64,000 nt of DNA. Origin: Bin52 sp965243345 (GTDB lineage: Bacteria; Pseudomonadota; Alphaproteobacteria; Thalassobaculales; Thalassobaculaceae). Made by a program: the position numbers and the translations under genes. A model generated the notes under the pieces. That model did no database searches. It saw only the letters and a program-made list of their open reading frames with translations, and was not told the DNA's origin. Shown here one piece after another: positions 26,330 through 35,414 of the stretch (positions are counted from its first letter, which is position 1; each line of letters begins with the position of its first letter). Location of the stretch: NCBI GenBank assembly GCA_965243345.1, contig CBDEUR010000003.1, positions 1,674,001 through 1,738,000 of the forward strand, given 5' to 3'.

Positions 26330-26425
26330 CGTTGACACCGTGAAGTCGGCCAGCCACAGTCGCCGGACCACGACCGCGACGTGCGCCCGGCAACCATCGC
26401 GGTCACGTTTCACAGGGAGACTGTC

Positions 26426-27739
26426 ATGCGGCCACTTCAGATCGTGCGCGGCACCGTCGTCGCGCTCGCGGCGCTCGTTCTCGCCTTTACCGCCCAGGCG
26501 GCCGACAAGACCATCAAGATCGGCGTGATCTACGACTACACCGGCCCGCTCGCCGGCGGTGGATCGGAGCTGCAGGCACGCGGCGCGAAGATCATCATCG
26601 ATCACATCAACGCCCAGGGCGGCGTCGAGGGCTACATGATCGACCCGATCTACGCCGACGCCCAGTCCAAGCCCGACGTGGCCATCAACGAGGCTGTCCG
26701 GCTGATCGAGCAGGAAAACGTCGACATGCTGCTGGGGTTCTACAGTTCGGCCCAGTGCGTGCCGGTAGCGGCACGCGTCGACCAGCTGCAGAAGTTCATG
26801 TGGATCACCACCTGCATCTCGCCGGCCGTGCTCAAGGACCGCAATCTGAAGTACGTGTTCCGGCCCCAGGTTCACGGCGGCATGTTCGGCACCTCCTCGA
26901 CCGACTTCCTGGCCGCCTACAGCCAGGAGAAGCTCGGGATCGCGCCTGACAAGCTGCGGGTGGCGATCATCCACGAGGACGGACCCTACGGTTCCGGTGT
27001 TGCGGCCGGCAACGAGGCCGGCGCAGCGGAGCAGGGGTTCAACGTGGTGCTGAAGGAAGGCTACGCCGCCACCGCACCCGACCTGTCCTCGCTGGTCACC
27101 AAGCTGAAGCGCGCCCGGCCGGACGTGCTGCTGCACACCGGATACAACCCGGACATCTCGCTCTTCCTGCGCCAGACCCAGGAGCAGGGACTGAAGTTCC
27201 GCGCCCTGATCGGGCACGGGGCGGGGTACGGGGTTCCCGACAAGCTGTATGAATCGCTGGGGTCCGCCGCCGACTACATCTTCAACGTCGATCCGGTCGC
27301 CATCTGGCTGCTTGACCCGGCAACCCTGGCCGAGGGACTCGGTGACGTGACCACCATGGTCGGCCAGGAATACGCGAAGTCGGTGGACAGTCCGGACATG
27401 GACCTGAAGCGCATCTCCGCCCATGTCGGGATGGCGGCATCGAATGCCTACGTCTTCTTCACCAATGTGCTGCCACGGGCGATCCGCGATCACGGCGGCA
27501 TCTCTGCCGACGCGCTGCGGGCGGCGGCACTGGCGACCGACATCCCGGTCGGTGGAACCATGCTCGGGTTCGGGGTGAAGTTCCCGCAGCCCGGAAGCGC
27601 CATGGACGGCCAGAACACCGAGGCGTTCCCGGTGGTCATGCAGTACGTCGACCGCGCGATCAAGATCGCGTGGCCGAAGGAACTGCAGACCATCGACCCG
27701 GTCCTGCCGCTGCCGTCGTCGTCGCCGTTTGCCCGCTAG
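26426..27739 (+). CDS. ABC transporter substrate-binding protein, Liv type
   Basis: The 437-residue periplasmic protein opens with a signal peptide (MRPLQIVRGTVVALAALVLA to FTAQAADK, cleavage near residue 25) and follows the type I LivJ/UrtA-like fold: IKIGVIYDYTGPLAGGGSELQARGAKIIIDHINAQGGV. The ligand-contact region is LLGFYSSAQCVPVAARVDQ, and the second lobe has VAIIHEDGPYGSGVAAGN. It binds a branched-chain amino acid, amide, urea or related small ligand. It is the first gene of a complete importer with two ATPases and two permeases in order on the same strand. Confidence 0.9.
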   Translation: MRPLQIVRGTVVALAALVLAFTAQAADKTIKIGVIYDYTGPLAGGGSELQARGAKIIIDHINAQGGVEGYMIDPIYADAQSKPDVAINEAVRLIEQENVDMLLGFYSSAQCVPVAARVDQLQKFMWITTCISPAVLKDRNLKYVFRPQVHGGMFGTSSTDFLAAYSQEKLGIAPDKLRVAIIHEDGPYGSGVAAGNEAGAAEQGFNVVLKEGYAATAPDLSSLVTKLKRARPDVLLHTGYNPDISLFLRQTQEQGLKFRALIGHGAGYGVPDKLYESLGSAADYIFNVDPVAIWLLDPATLAEGLGDVTTMVGQEYAKSVDSPDMDLKRISAHVGMAASNAYVFFTNVLPRAIRDHGGISADALRAAALATDIPVGGTMLGFGVKFPQPGSAMDGQNTEAFPVVMQYVDRAIKIAWPKELQTIDPVLPLPSSSPFAR

Positions 27740-27766
27740 GACAACCGGTCTTCGGAGTGTGACGGG

Positions 27767-28531
27767 GTGTTGACGGTCGGCAACCTCGTGAAGCGCTTCG
27801 GCGGCTTCACGGCGGTCAACGACGTGTCGTTCGAGGTCGATCAGGGCGAGATCGTCGGCCTGATCGGCCCGAACGGTTCGGGCAAGAGCACGATCTTCAA
27901 CATGCTGGCCGGCACCTTTCCGCCGACGAGCGGCTCGATCAGGTTCGAGGGCCGCGAACTCGCCGGGATGATGCCGCACCGCATCATCCACCTGGGCATC
28001 GGCCGCACCTTCCAGATTCCGCGGCCGTTCCGCCGGCTCTCGATCCTCGAGAACACGGCGGTGGCCGGGTTCTACGGACAGAGCCACGCCGACCGCTCCG
28101 GCGCCTGGGCGGCGGCCCGCGATGCGCTCGAGCTGGTCGGCCTTCCGACCGATCCGGACTCCCGGGTCGACATGCTGGGAGCGGCCGGGCTGAAGAAGCT
28201 CGAGCTTGCCAAGGCACTGGCCACCCGGCCCCGGCTGCTGCTGGCCGACGAAAGTCTGGGCGGCCTGGATGATGCGGAGATGGACCAGGCGGCCGTCATG
28301 CTCAGGCGGATCCGCGAGGAAATGGGCATCACAATCATCTGGGTCGAACACATCATGGGGGTTCTGATGCGGGTGGTCGACCGGGTGATGGTCCTGGATC
28401 ACGGCGAACTGATCGCGGAGGGCGCGCCCTCCAGCGTGGCCAGGGATCCGAAGGTGATCGAGGTCTACCTGGGCCGGGGAGCCGACGACGCCAGCGAGGC
28501 CGCCCGGCTCGGCGCAGGCCAGCCGGCCTGA
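27767..28531 (+). CDS. livG: ABC transporter ATP-binding protein, LivG type
   Basis: A 254-residue ATPase. Walker A is GPNGSGKST at residues 34-42, Walker B is RLLLADES, and the D/H-loop region reads IIWVEHIMGVL. The usual LSYGQ signature is replaced by MLGAAGLKKLELAKAL, as in a subset of Liv ATPases in which the partner ATPase carries the canonical signature. The start is GTG at 27767. It lies 27 bases after the binding-protein gene. Confidence 0.92.
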   Translation: MLTVGNLVKRFGGFTAVNDVSFEVDQGEIVGLIGPNGSGKSTIFNMLAGTFPPTSGSIRFEGRELAGMMPHRIIHLGIGRTFQIPRPFRRLSILENTAVAGFYGQSHADRSGAWAAARDALELVGLPTDPDSRVDMLGAAGLKKLELAKALATRPRLLLADESLGGLDDAEMDQAAVMLRRIREEMGITIIWVEHIMGVLMRVVDRVMVLDHGELIAEGAPSSVARDPKVIEVYLGRGADDASEAARLGAGQPA

Positions 28532-28572
28532 CGCGGTCAGCGTAACCGTACGGGTCAGGACAGGTGCAGCCC

Positions 28573-29277
<705 letters not shown>

Positions 29278-29301
29278 ACCGGCGAGGAACGGAGGAACCG
29301 G

Positions 29302-30276
29302 ATGGGTCGACTCGACACCGGGAGGATCCTGCTCACCCTGGCGGTGATCATGTTCGCCTGCCTGGCCTACGTCCCGACGATTCTCAGGGAAGGCGACATC
29401 GTCTTCGCGCTGACGGACATCTACCTCTACGAGACCATGATCAACGGGCTGTTGCTCGGCGGCGTGCTGGCGCTGCTCTCGCTCGGCCTCAACCTGATAT
29501 TCGGCGTCATCGACGTGGTGTGGATCTGTTACGCCGAGGTGGTGATGCTGGGTATGTACGCCATCTTCTACTGCCACACCGTATTCGGGATTCCGCTCAT
29601 ACCGTCGATGATGATCGGCATCGCGCTCACCGCGGTGCTGGGCTACGCCATCCACTACCTCGTGATCCGCCACCTGGTGAACGCCCAGCCGATCAACCAG
29701 CTCCTGGCCACCGGTGGTCTGCTGTTCTTCTTCCAGAGCGCCGCGACACTCGCCTTCGGCATCGAGTTCCGCAATCTCGGCGTCAGCCTCGGGTCGTTCG
29801 CGCTGACCCAGGACATATACGTTTCCTGGGCGCGGCTGGCCGCCTTCGCCACCGCGGCCATCTGTGTGCTCGGGCTCTACCTGTTCCTGACCCGCAGCTA
29901 CACGGGAACCGCGATCAGGGCCATTAGCCAGGACCGCGAGATCATGACGCTCATGGGCGTGCAGCAGGGCCGGATGTACCTGATGACCAGCGCCATCGGC
30001 GGCGGCCTGGCCGGTCTCGCCGCCTGCCTGCTGGTGCTGCAGTACGACGTGCACCCGTTCGTCGGCCTGAGTTTCGGACCGATCGCCTTCATGATCTGCG
30101 TGCTCGGCGGGCTCGGCAACATGGTCGGGGGCTTCATCGCCGCCTTCATCTTCTCGGAACTGATCGCGCTCGGAGGCTACCACTTCGACATCGAGTGGGG
30201 GTACGTGTTCGCCTTCGTCTTCTTCATCGTCATGATGTTCATCCGGCCCGAGGGCCTGCTGGGGAAACGGTCTTGA
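29302..30276 (+). CDS. livH: ABC transporter permease, LivH type
   Basis: A 324-residue inner-membrane permease with about eight hydrophobic segments. LLLGGVLALLSLGLNLIFGVIDVVWICYAEVVMLGMYAIF is the conserved LivH region and AISQDREIMTLMGVQQGRMYLMTSAIGGGLAGLAA is the EAA-like coupling loop. The first helix (residues 9-25) is an extra N-terminal segment. GGAGGAACC precedes the start. Its stop overlaps the next start. Confidence 0.92.
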   Translation: MGRLDTGRILLTLAVIMFACLAYVPTILREGDIVFALTDIYLYETMINGLLLGGVLALLSLGLNLIFGVIDVVWICYAEVVMLGMYAIFYCHTVFGIPLIPSMMIGIALTAVLGYAIHYLVIRHLVNAQPINQLLATGGLLFFFQSAATLAFGIEFRNLGVSLGSFALTQDIYVSWARLAAFATAAICVLGLYLFLTRSYTGTAIRAISQDREIMTLMGVQQGRMYLMTSAIGGGLAGLAACLLVLQYDVHPFVGLSFGPIAFMICVLGGLGNMVGGFIAAFIFSELIALGGYHFDIEWGYVFAFVFFIVMMFIRPEGLLGKRS

Positions 30277-31241
30277 GCGAGTTCCGCGTGGCGCTGGCGA
30301 TCGCCTGCGTACTGGTGGCGGCGGCCGTCGTCGGACTCCCGCCCTACCCGCTGCACATCATGATCGTGATCCTGATCTGGGCGTTCACCTACACCGGATG
30401 GTCGCTGATGGGCCGGTTCGGCCTGGTCTCGCTCGGACACGGCGCCTTCATGGGCATCGGCGCCTACGTGACCGCGCTGCTGTGGAACTACGGCGGCATG
30501 ACACCGTGGCTCGGCATTCCGATCGCGCTCGCCTGCGCGGTGCTGCTTGCGGTGGTGGTCGGGTACCCGTGCTTCAGGTTCCGGATCACCGGTCACTATT
30601 TCGCCCTCGTGACCCTGGCGCTGAGCGAGGTGGTGCGCCAGACCATCATCGCGACCCGGGACCATACCGGCGGGTCGCTGGGATTTACGCCGACGCCGAA
30701 GGGCAACGACGACACGCCGTCGATCATCGCGCTGCAGTTCGACGAGAAGGAAACCTGGTTCGTGATCGCGATCGTCGTGTGGCTGGCAGGGCTCGCCGTC
30801 TGGCGCCTGGTTGACCGCTCGATGATCCGCTACGCGCTCGACGCCATCAGCGAGGACGAGGACAGCGCGGCAGCCGCCGGGATCAACGTCACCCGGGAGA
30901 AGCTCAAGATCACCATGATTTCCGCGGTGATGACAGCGCTTGGCGGCGCGATGTACATGCAGTACCAGCTGTTCATCTCGCCCGATACCGTCAGCGGCAT
31001 CGCCATCTCGCTGCAGATCGTCTTCGCCGTCGTCACCGGGGGCATCTTCGTGCAGCTCGGTCCGACCTTCGGCGCGGTGATCACCCTGCTGCTGGCCGAA
31101 ATCCTGCGCGTACAGATCGGCACCGATGCGGTCGGTCTCGACAACGCGATCTACGGCATCGCGCTCGTGCTGTTCATCATCTTCCTGCCGAAGGGCATCC
31201 TCGGCTCGCTGATCGACCGGTTCGCGACACGGCGCGGCTGA
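30273..31241 (+). CDS. livM: ABC transporter permease, LivM type
   Basis: The 322-residue permease follows the LivM pattern: IWAFTYTGWSLMGRFGLVSLGHGAFMGIGAYVTALL near the N-terminus, HYFALVTLALSEVVRQTI in the middle, and the coupling loop RYALDAISEDEDSAAAAGINVTREKLKITMISAVM. The start is TTG at 30273, overlapping the livH stop (TTGA); the frame continues upstream but inside livH. It completes the five-gene importer. Confidence 0.9.
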   Translation: MSEFRVALAIACVLVAAAVVGLPPYPLHIMIVILIWAFTYTGWSLMGRFGLVSLGHGAFMGIGAYVTALLWNYGGMTPWLGIPIALACAVLLAVVVGYPCFRFRITGHYFALVTLALSEVVRQTIIATRDHTGGSLGFTPTPKGNDDTPSIIALQFDEKETWFVIAIVVWLAGLAVWRLVDRSMIRYALDAISEDEDSAAAAGINVTREKLKITMISAVMTALGGAMYMQYQLFISPDTVSGIAISLQIVFAVVTGGIFVQLGPTFGAVITLLLAEILRVQIGTDAVGLDNAIYGIALVLFIIFLPKGILGSLIDRFATRRG

Positions 31242-31335
31242 CGCGCGGCGACACTGCCGGCCGGAGGCCCGGCCACCCCCGGAACCTTGTCCCCGTCCCT
31301 CTCCTTGACTACGATATGTCGTGGAGGCAGACGAG

Positions 31336-33567
31336 ATGACAACTACATCGGCGGGCATCCGCACCACTGGTCTGGGAGATGCGCTCGCCGAGCGGTATCT
31401 TGCCTACGCACTCTCGACCATCATGTCGCGATCGCTTCCCGATGTGCGCGACGGGCTGAAACCGGTCCACCGCCGCCTGCTCTACGCCATGCGTCAACTC
31501 CGCCTCGATCCCGACCAGGGATACAAGAAGTCGGCCCGGGTCGTCGGCGACGTCATGGGCAAGTTCCACCCGCACGGTGACGCCGCCATCTACGAGGCCA
31601 TGGTGCGGCTCGCCCAGGACTTCGCCCAGCGCTATCCGCTCGTCGACGGACAGGGCAACTTCGGCAACGTCGACGGCGACAACGCCGCAGCCATGCGCTA
31701 CACCGAGGCGCGGTTGACCGAAGTCGCCGGGCTGCTGCTCGAGGGCATCGACGAGGACGCGGTCGACTTCACCGACACCTACGACGGCGAGAGCCGGGAG
31801 CCGGTGATCCTGCCGGCGGCCTTCCCCAACCTGCTGGCAAACGGTGCCCAGGGCATCGCGGTGGGGATGGCGACGTCGATTCCGCCGCACAATGTCGCGG
31901 AACTGTGCGACGCCCTGCTGTGCATGATCGACAGGCCCGAGATCGGCATCGACGAGCTGCTGACCCTGGTTCGCGGGCCCGACTTTCCGACCGGCGGCGT
32001 GCTGGTCGAGAAACCGGCCAACATCCGCGACGCCTACCTGACCGGCAAGGGCAGTTTCCGGGTGCGCGCCACCTGGAACGTGGAAAAACTGCAGAACGGC
32101 ACCTGGCAGGTGGTCGTCACCGAAATCCCGTACCAGGTCCAGAAGGCGCGGCTGGTGGAACGGCTCGCCGAGCTCATCGAGGGGCGCAAGATCGCGATGC
32201 TCGCCGATGTCCGCGACGAATCGGCAGAGGACATCCGCCTGGTGCTTGAGCCGCGCAGCCGCAGGGTCGACCCCGAACTGATGATGGAGAGCCTGTTTGC
32301 GGCCACTCCGCTCGAGTCGCGGGTCCAGCTCAACCTGAACGTGCTCGACGCCTCGCGCACGCCCCGGGTCATGTCGCTTCCCCAGGCGCTGCAGGGCTTC
32401 CTCGACCATCGTCACGAGGTCCTGATCAGGCGCAAGACCCATCGGCTGACCAGGATCGAGGAACGCCTCGAGGTTCTCCAAGGCTACCTTGTCGCCTATC
32501 TCAACATCGACGAGGTGATCCGGATCATCCGCGAGGAGGATGACCCGAAGACGGTCATGCGCACACGCTGGGAGCTCACGGACCGCCAGGCCGAAGCCAT
32601 CCTCAACATGCGGCTGCGCGCCCTGAGGAAGCTCGAGGAAATCGAGATCCGCAAGGAATTCGACAGGCTGTCGGACGAGAAGGCGGAAATCGAGGCGCTG
32701 CTGAAGGACCCGGAGTTACTGTGGAGGGCCGTGGCGGACGAACTGTCGCACCTGCGCGAGTCCTTCGGACCGGACACCGAACTCGGTCGGCGGCGGACCG
32801 CGATCGGCGGGCCGCCGCCCGACATCGAGATCCCTCCGGACGCGCTGACCGAACGCGAACCGGTCACCGTGGTCTGTTCCGAGAAAGGCTGGATCCGGGT
32901 GATCAAGGGTCACGGCGCGGATGAGTCCGGGTTCCGGTTCAAGGAAGGAGACAGCCTCCGGTTCCTGTTGCGGGCCCACACCACCGACCTGCTCACCCTG
33001 GTCGCAAGCGACGGACGTGCCTACAGCGTGCAGGCCGATCGGCTTCCGCGCGGCCGCGGCCACGGCGAACCCCTGCGCCTGATGATCGACATGGCGGAGG
33101 ACCACGACCTCGTCGCCCTGCTGGTGCACCGCGAACATGCCCGCTACCTGATCGCAAGCGGGGACGGCCGCGGCTTCCTGGTGCCGGGCAGCCGGTTCGG
33201 CGCCCGGACCCGGACCGGACGCCAGGTCATGTCACCGGCCGACGGCGCCCGGGTCGTGCTGTGCCGGCCGGCCGGGGGCGATCACGTGGCAGTGGTCGGC
33301 AGCAACCGAAGAATGCTGGTGTTCCCGATCGACGAGCTGCCGGAACGCTCCGGCGGCAAGGGCGTCATCCTGCAACGGTACGCCCGGGGCAGCTTTGCCG
33401 ACGCGACGGTCCTGAGCGCCGAAGAGGGCCTGACCTGGCCGATGCCGGGAGGACGCCAACGCCGGATCCGCGAACTTGACCAGTGGATGGGCCGGCGCGG
33501 ACAGGCCGGTGTCGGGGTTCCGAACGGCTTCCCGCGCCCGCCGCGGTTTCCCGATGGCGGGGCCTGA
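31336..33567 (+). CDS. parC: DNA topoisomerase IV subunit A
   Basis: The 743-residue protein is a full ParC. The winged-helix breakage domain has VRDGLKPVHRRLLYAM, the catalytic Tyr122 in AAMRYTEARL, and a shortened C-terminal propeller (FKEGDSLRFLLRAHTTD, SGGKGVILQRYA). In the quinolone region GKFHPHGDAAIYEAM the position of E. coli ParC Ser80 is Ala83, and Glu87 is kept. With ParE it decatenates daughter chromosomes. The start at 31336 is set by GGAGG at 31323-31327. Both neighbours are functionally unrelated; a TTGACT-like element lies just upstream. Confidence 0.92.
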   Translation: MTTTSAGIRTTGLGDALAERYLAYALSTIMSRSLPDVRDGLKPVHRRLLYAMRQLRLDPDQGYKKSARVVGDVMGKFHPHGDAAIYEAMVRLAQDFAQRYPLVDGQGNFGNVDGDNAAAMRYTEARLTEVAGLLLEGIDEDAVDFTDTYDGESREPVILPAAFPNLLANGAQGIAVGMATSIPPHNVAELCDALLCMIDRPEIGIDELLTLVRGPDFPTGGVLVEKPANIRDAYLTGKGSFRVRATWNVEKLQNGTWQVVVTEIPYQVQKARLVERLAELIEGRKIAMLADVRDESAEDIRLVLEPRSRRVDPELMMESLFAATPLESRVQLNLNVLDASRTPRVMSLPQALQGFLDHRHEVLIRRKTHRLTRIEERLEVLQGYLVAYLNIDEVIRIIREEDDPKTVMRTRWELTDRQAEAILNMRLRALRKLEEIEIRKEFDRLSDEKAEIEALLKDPELLWRAVADELSHLRESFGPDTELGRRRTAIGGPPPDIEIPPDALTEREPVTVVCSEKGWIRVIKGHGADESGFRFKEGDSLRFLLRAHTTDLLTLVASDGRAYSVQADRLPRGRGHGEPLRLMIDMAEDHDLVALLVHREHARYLIASGDGRGFLVPGSRFGARTRTGRQVMSPADGARVVLCRPAGGDHVAVVGSNRRMLVFPIDELPERSGGKGVILQRYARGSFADATVLSAEEGLTWPMPGGRQRRIRELDQWMGRRGQAGVGVPNGFPRPPRFPDGGA

Positions 33568-33626
33568 CCAGGCTGTGACCCCTGCCCCGTACTGCAAGGC
33601 CCGTCACGGGCGTTCACGACAATGAC

Positions 33627-33643
33627 TTGAACATGTTGTTCAA
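33627..33643. promoter_or_regulatory. 17-base perfect inverted repeat upstream of RNA helicase gene
   Basis: TTGAACA-TGT-TGTTCAA forms seven-base arms with a three-base centre in an AT-richer stretch about 80 bases upstream of the helicase start. The position fits an operator for an unidentified dimeric regulator. Confidence 0.45.
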
Positions 33644-33724
33644 TCTTGGCACAATTTGGACACGGCAAGACCATCAACGACATCGGCTACACATCGGCCA
33701 GGTCACACGAGGAAAGTAATAATC

Positions 33725-35050
33725 TTGCAATTTTCAGAACTAGGCCTCAGCGATGAGGTCGTTGGAGCGGTCGCCGATTCCGGATACACCACGCCGACGC
33801 CGATCCAGGACCAGGCGATCCCGATCGTCCTGCAGGGTCGCGATGTTCTCGGCTGTGCCCAGACGGGAACCGGCAAGACCGCCTCCTTCACCCTGCCGAT
33901 GATCGATATCCTCTCCTCCGGACAGGCCAAGGCGCGCATGCCGCGTTCGCTGATCCTGTGCCCGACGAGGGAGCTTGCCGCCCAGGTGGCGGACAGTTTC
34001 GAGCGCTACGGCAAGAACAGTTCACTCACCAAGGCATTGCTGATCGGTGGCGTCGCCTTCGGCGAACAGGATTTGCAGCTCGACCGCGGTGTCGACGTGC
34101 TGATCGCCACTCCCGGGCGCCTGCTCGATCACATCGAACGCGGCCGGGTGCTCCTGAACGACGTCAAGATCCTGGTCATCGACGAGGCCGACAGGATGCT
34201 GGACATGGGCTTCATCCCGGATGTCCAGCGGATCGTGTCGCTGCTCCCCCGCATCCGCCAGACCCTGTTCTTTTCCGCGACGCTGGACCGGGGAATACGC
34301 GAGCTCGCGGACGGGTTCCTGATCAATCCGAAGTCGATCACGGTCGCACCGCCGTCCAGCACGGCCGAAACGGTGGAACAGTTCCTTCTGGTGACCGAGG
34401 CATGGAAGAAGCGGGCGGTCCTGCGCACCCTGATCGACAGGGAGGACGTCGGCAACGCGCTGATCTTCTGCAACCGCAAGCGTGACGTCGGGATCGTCCA
34501 CCGCTCGCTGGTCCGCCACGGCTACGACGCGGTGGTCCTGCACGGTGACATGCCGCAGCCGGCGCGGACGGAAACCCTGACACGGTTCAAGGCCGGGGAT
34601 GCCCGCCTCCTGGTTGCGAGCGATGTCGCAGCCCGCGGCCTCGACATTGCCGAACTCAGCCATGTGTTCAACTTCGACGTTCCGACCCACGCCGAGGACT
34701 ACATACACCGCATCGGCCGGACCGGACGCGCCGGTCGTTCCGGGCGCGCGTTCACCATCTCGACCGACGAGGACTCCCGGTACCTGCAGGCAATCCGCAG
34801 CCTGATCAAGAGGTCGATCGAGACCATCGACATCGACGTCAGGGACCAGGTGGCCCGGGGACGGACCGGCAACGCGAGGAAGGGTGCGCGGATGGTTCAG
34901 GAGCAGGAGCAGGCGACGGGAATGCCAACCGGCGCGCCGCGGCACCGGGAACGGGTTCCTCCGCCGGTGCCCAAGAATGCGCCCACCACGGGACTTGGCG
35001 ACCATACACCGGCGTTCCTGTTGCGCCCCGCACGTCCGGGAGTCGCCTGA
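33725..35050 (+). CDS. rhlE: DEAD-box RNA helicase, RhlE type
   Basis: A 441-residue helicase with all motifs in order: Q-motif PTPIQDQAIP (24-33), Walker A AQTGTGKT (45-52), PTREL (80-84), TPGR (129-132), DEAD (153-156), SAT in FFSATLDR, then DVAARGLDI and HRIGRTGRAGR. The C-terminal tail is basic and low in complexity. It unwinds structured RNA, likely in ribosome assembly or cold adaptation. The start is TTG at 33725 behind GAGGAAA at 33709-33715. The long AT-richer leader is unusual for this window and suggests post-transcriptional control. A degenerate copy of residues ~24-150 lies at 38250-38632. Confidence 0.92.
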   Translation: MQFSELGLSDEVVGAVADSGYTTPTPIQDQAIPIVLQGRDVLGCAQTGTGKTASFTLPMIDILSSGQAKARMPRSLILCPTRELAAQVADSFERYGKNSSLTKALLIGGVAFGEQDLQLDRGVDVLIATPGRLLDHIERGRVLLNDVKILVIDEADRMLDMGFIPDVQRIVSLLPRIRQTLFFSATLDRGIRELADGFLINPKSITVAPPSSTAETVEQFLLVTEAWKKRAVLRTLIDREDVGNALIFCNRKRDVGIVHRSLVRHGYDAVVLHGDMPQPARTETLTRFKAGDARLLVASDVAARGLDIAELSHVFNFDVPTHAEDYIHRIGRTGRAGRSGRAFTISTDEDSRYLQAIRSLIKRSIETIDIDVRDQVARGRTGNARKGARMVQEQEQATGMPTGAPRHRERVPPPVPKNAPTTGLGDHTPAFLLRPARPGVA

Positions 35051-35097
35051 ACCACGCCGGCGGGCATGGCATGACCACGGGGACGGGAGGCGAGGCC

Positions 35098-35340
35098 GTG
35101 CAGACGATCTTTGTGCAGGTCAAGTGTGAACCGGGAGCGGCCTATGCGGTCGCGGACGCCGTGGCGCAGGGGGTCGAGGAGGTGTCCGAGACCTACTCGA
35201 CCTCGGGTCATTACGACGTCCTGCTGAAATGTTACCTGCCGGACAGCACGGATATCGGCCGTTTCGTAACCGAGCGCATCCAGCGTCTTGAAGGAGTGCG
35301 TGACACCTTTACCATCATCACGTTCAAGGCCTTTGGCTGA
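35098..35340 (+). CDS. stand-alone Lrp/AsnC ligand-binding (RAM) domain protein
   Basis: The 80-residue protein consists only of the Lrp/AsnC effector domain: MQTIFVQVKCEPGAAYAVADA, then VSETYSTSGHYDVLLKCYLPDS and a final VRDTFTIITFKAF. There is no helix-turn-helix. Such proteins form oligomers that bind amino acids and may modulate full-length Lrp proteins. The GTG at 35098 is chosen because GGGAGG lies at 35085-35090; an ATG at 35071 would add nine non-conserved residues. Confidence 0.88.
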   Translation: MQTIFVQVKCEPGAAYAVADAVAQGVEEVSETYSTSGHYDVLLKCYLPDSTDIGRFVTERIQRLEGVRDTFTIITFKAFG

Positions 35341-35414
35341 CGCATCGTCGCGCGGCCGGTCAAGACCATCGGGGAGGAACCGCGGAACCAACCGGACCGG
35401 ATCGGAAGGTTGAC

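Noticed and set aside
26240..28402. A 720-codon reverse frame across the Liv binding protein and livG.
   Set aside because: It is the antisense frame of two certain genes.
33627..33643. LexA/SOS box.
   Set aside because: The dyad is GAAC-N5-GTTC. Neither the alphaproteobacterial GTTC-N7-GTTC direct repeat nor the GAAC-N4-GTTC type fits.
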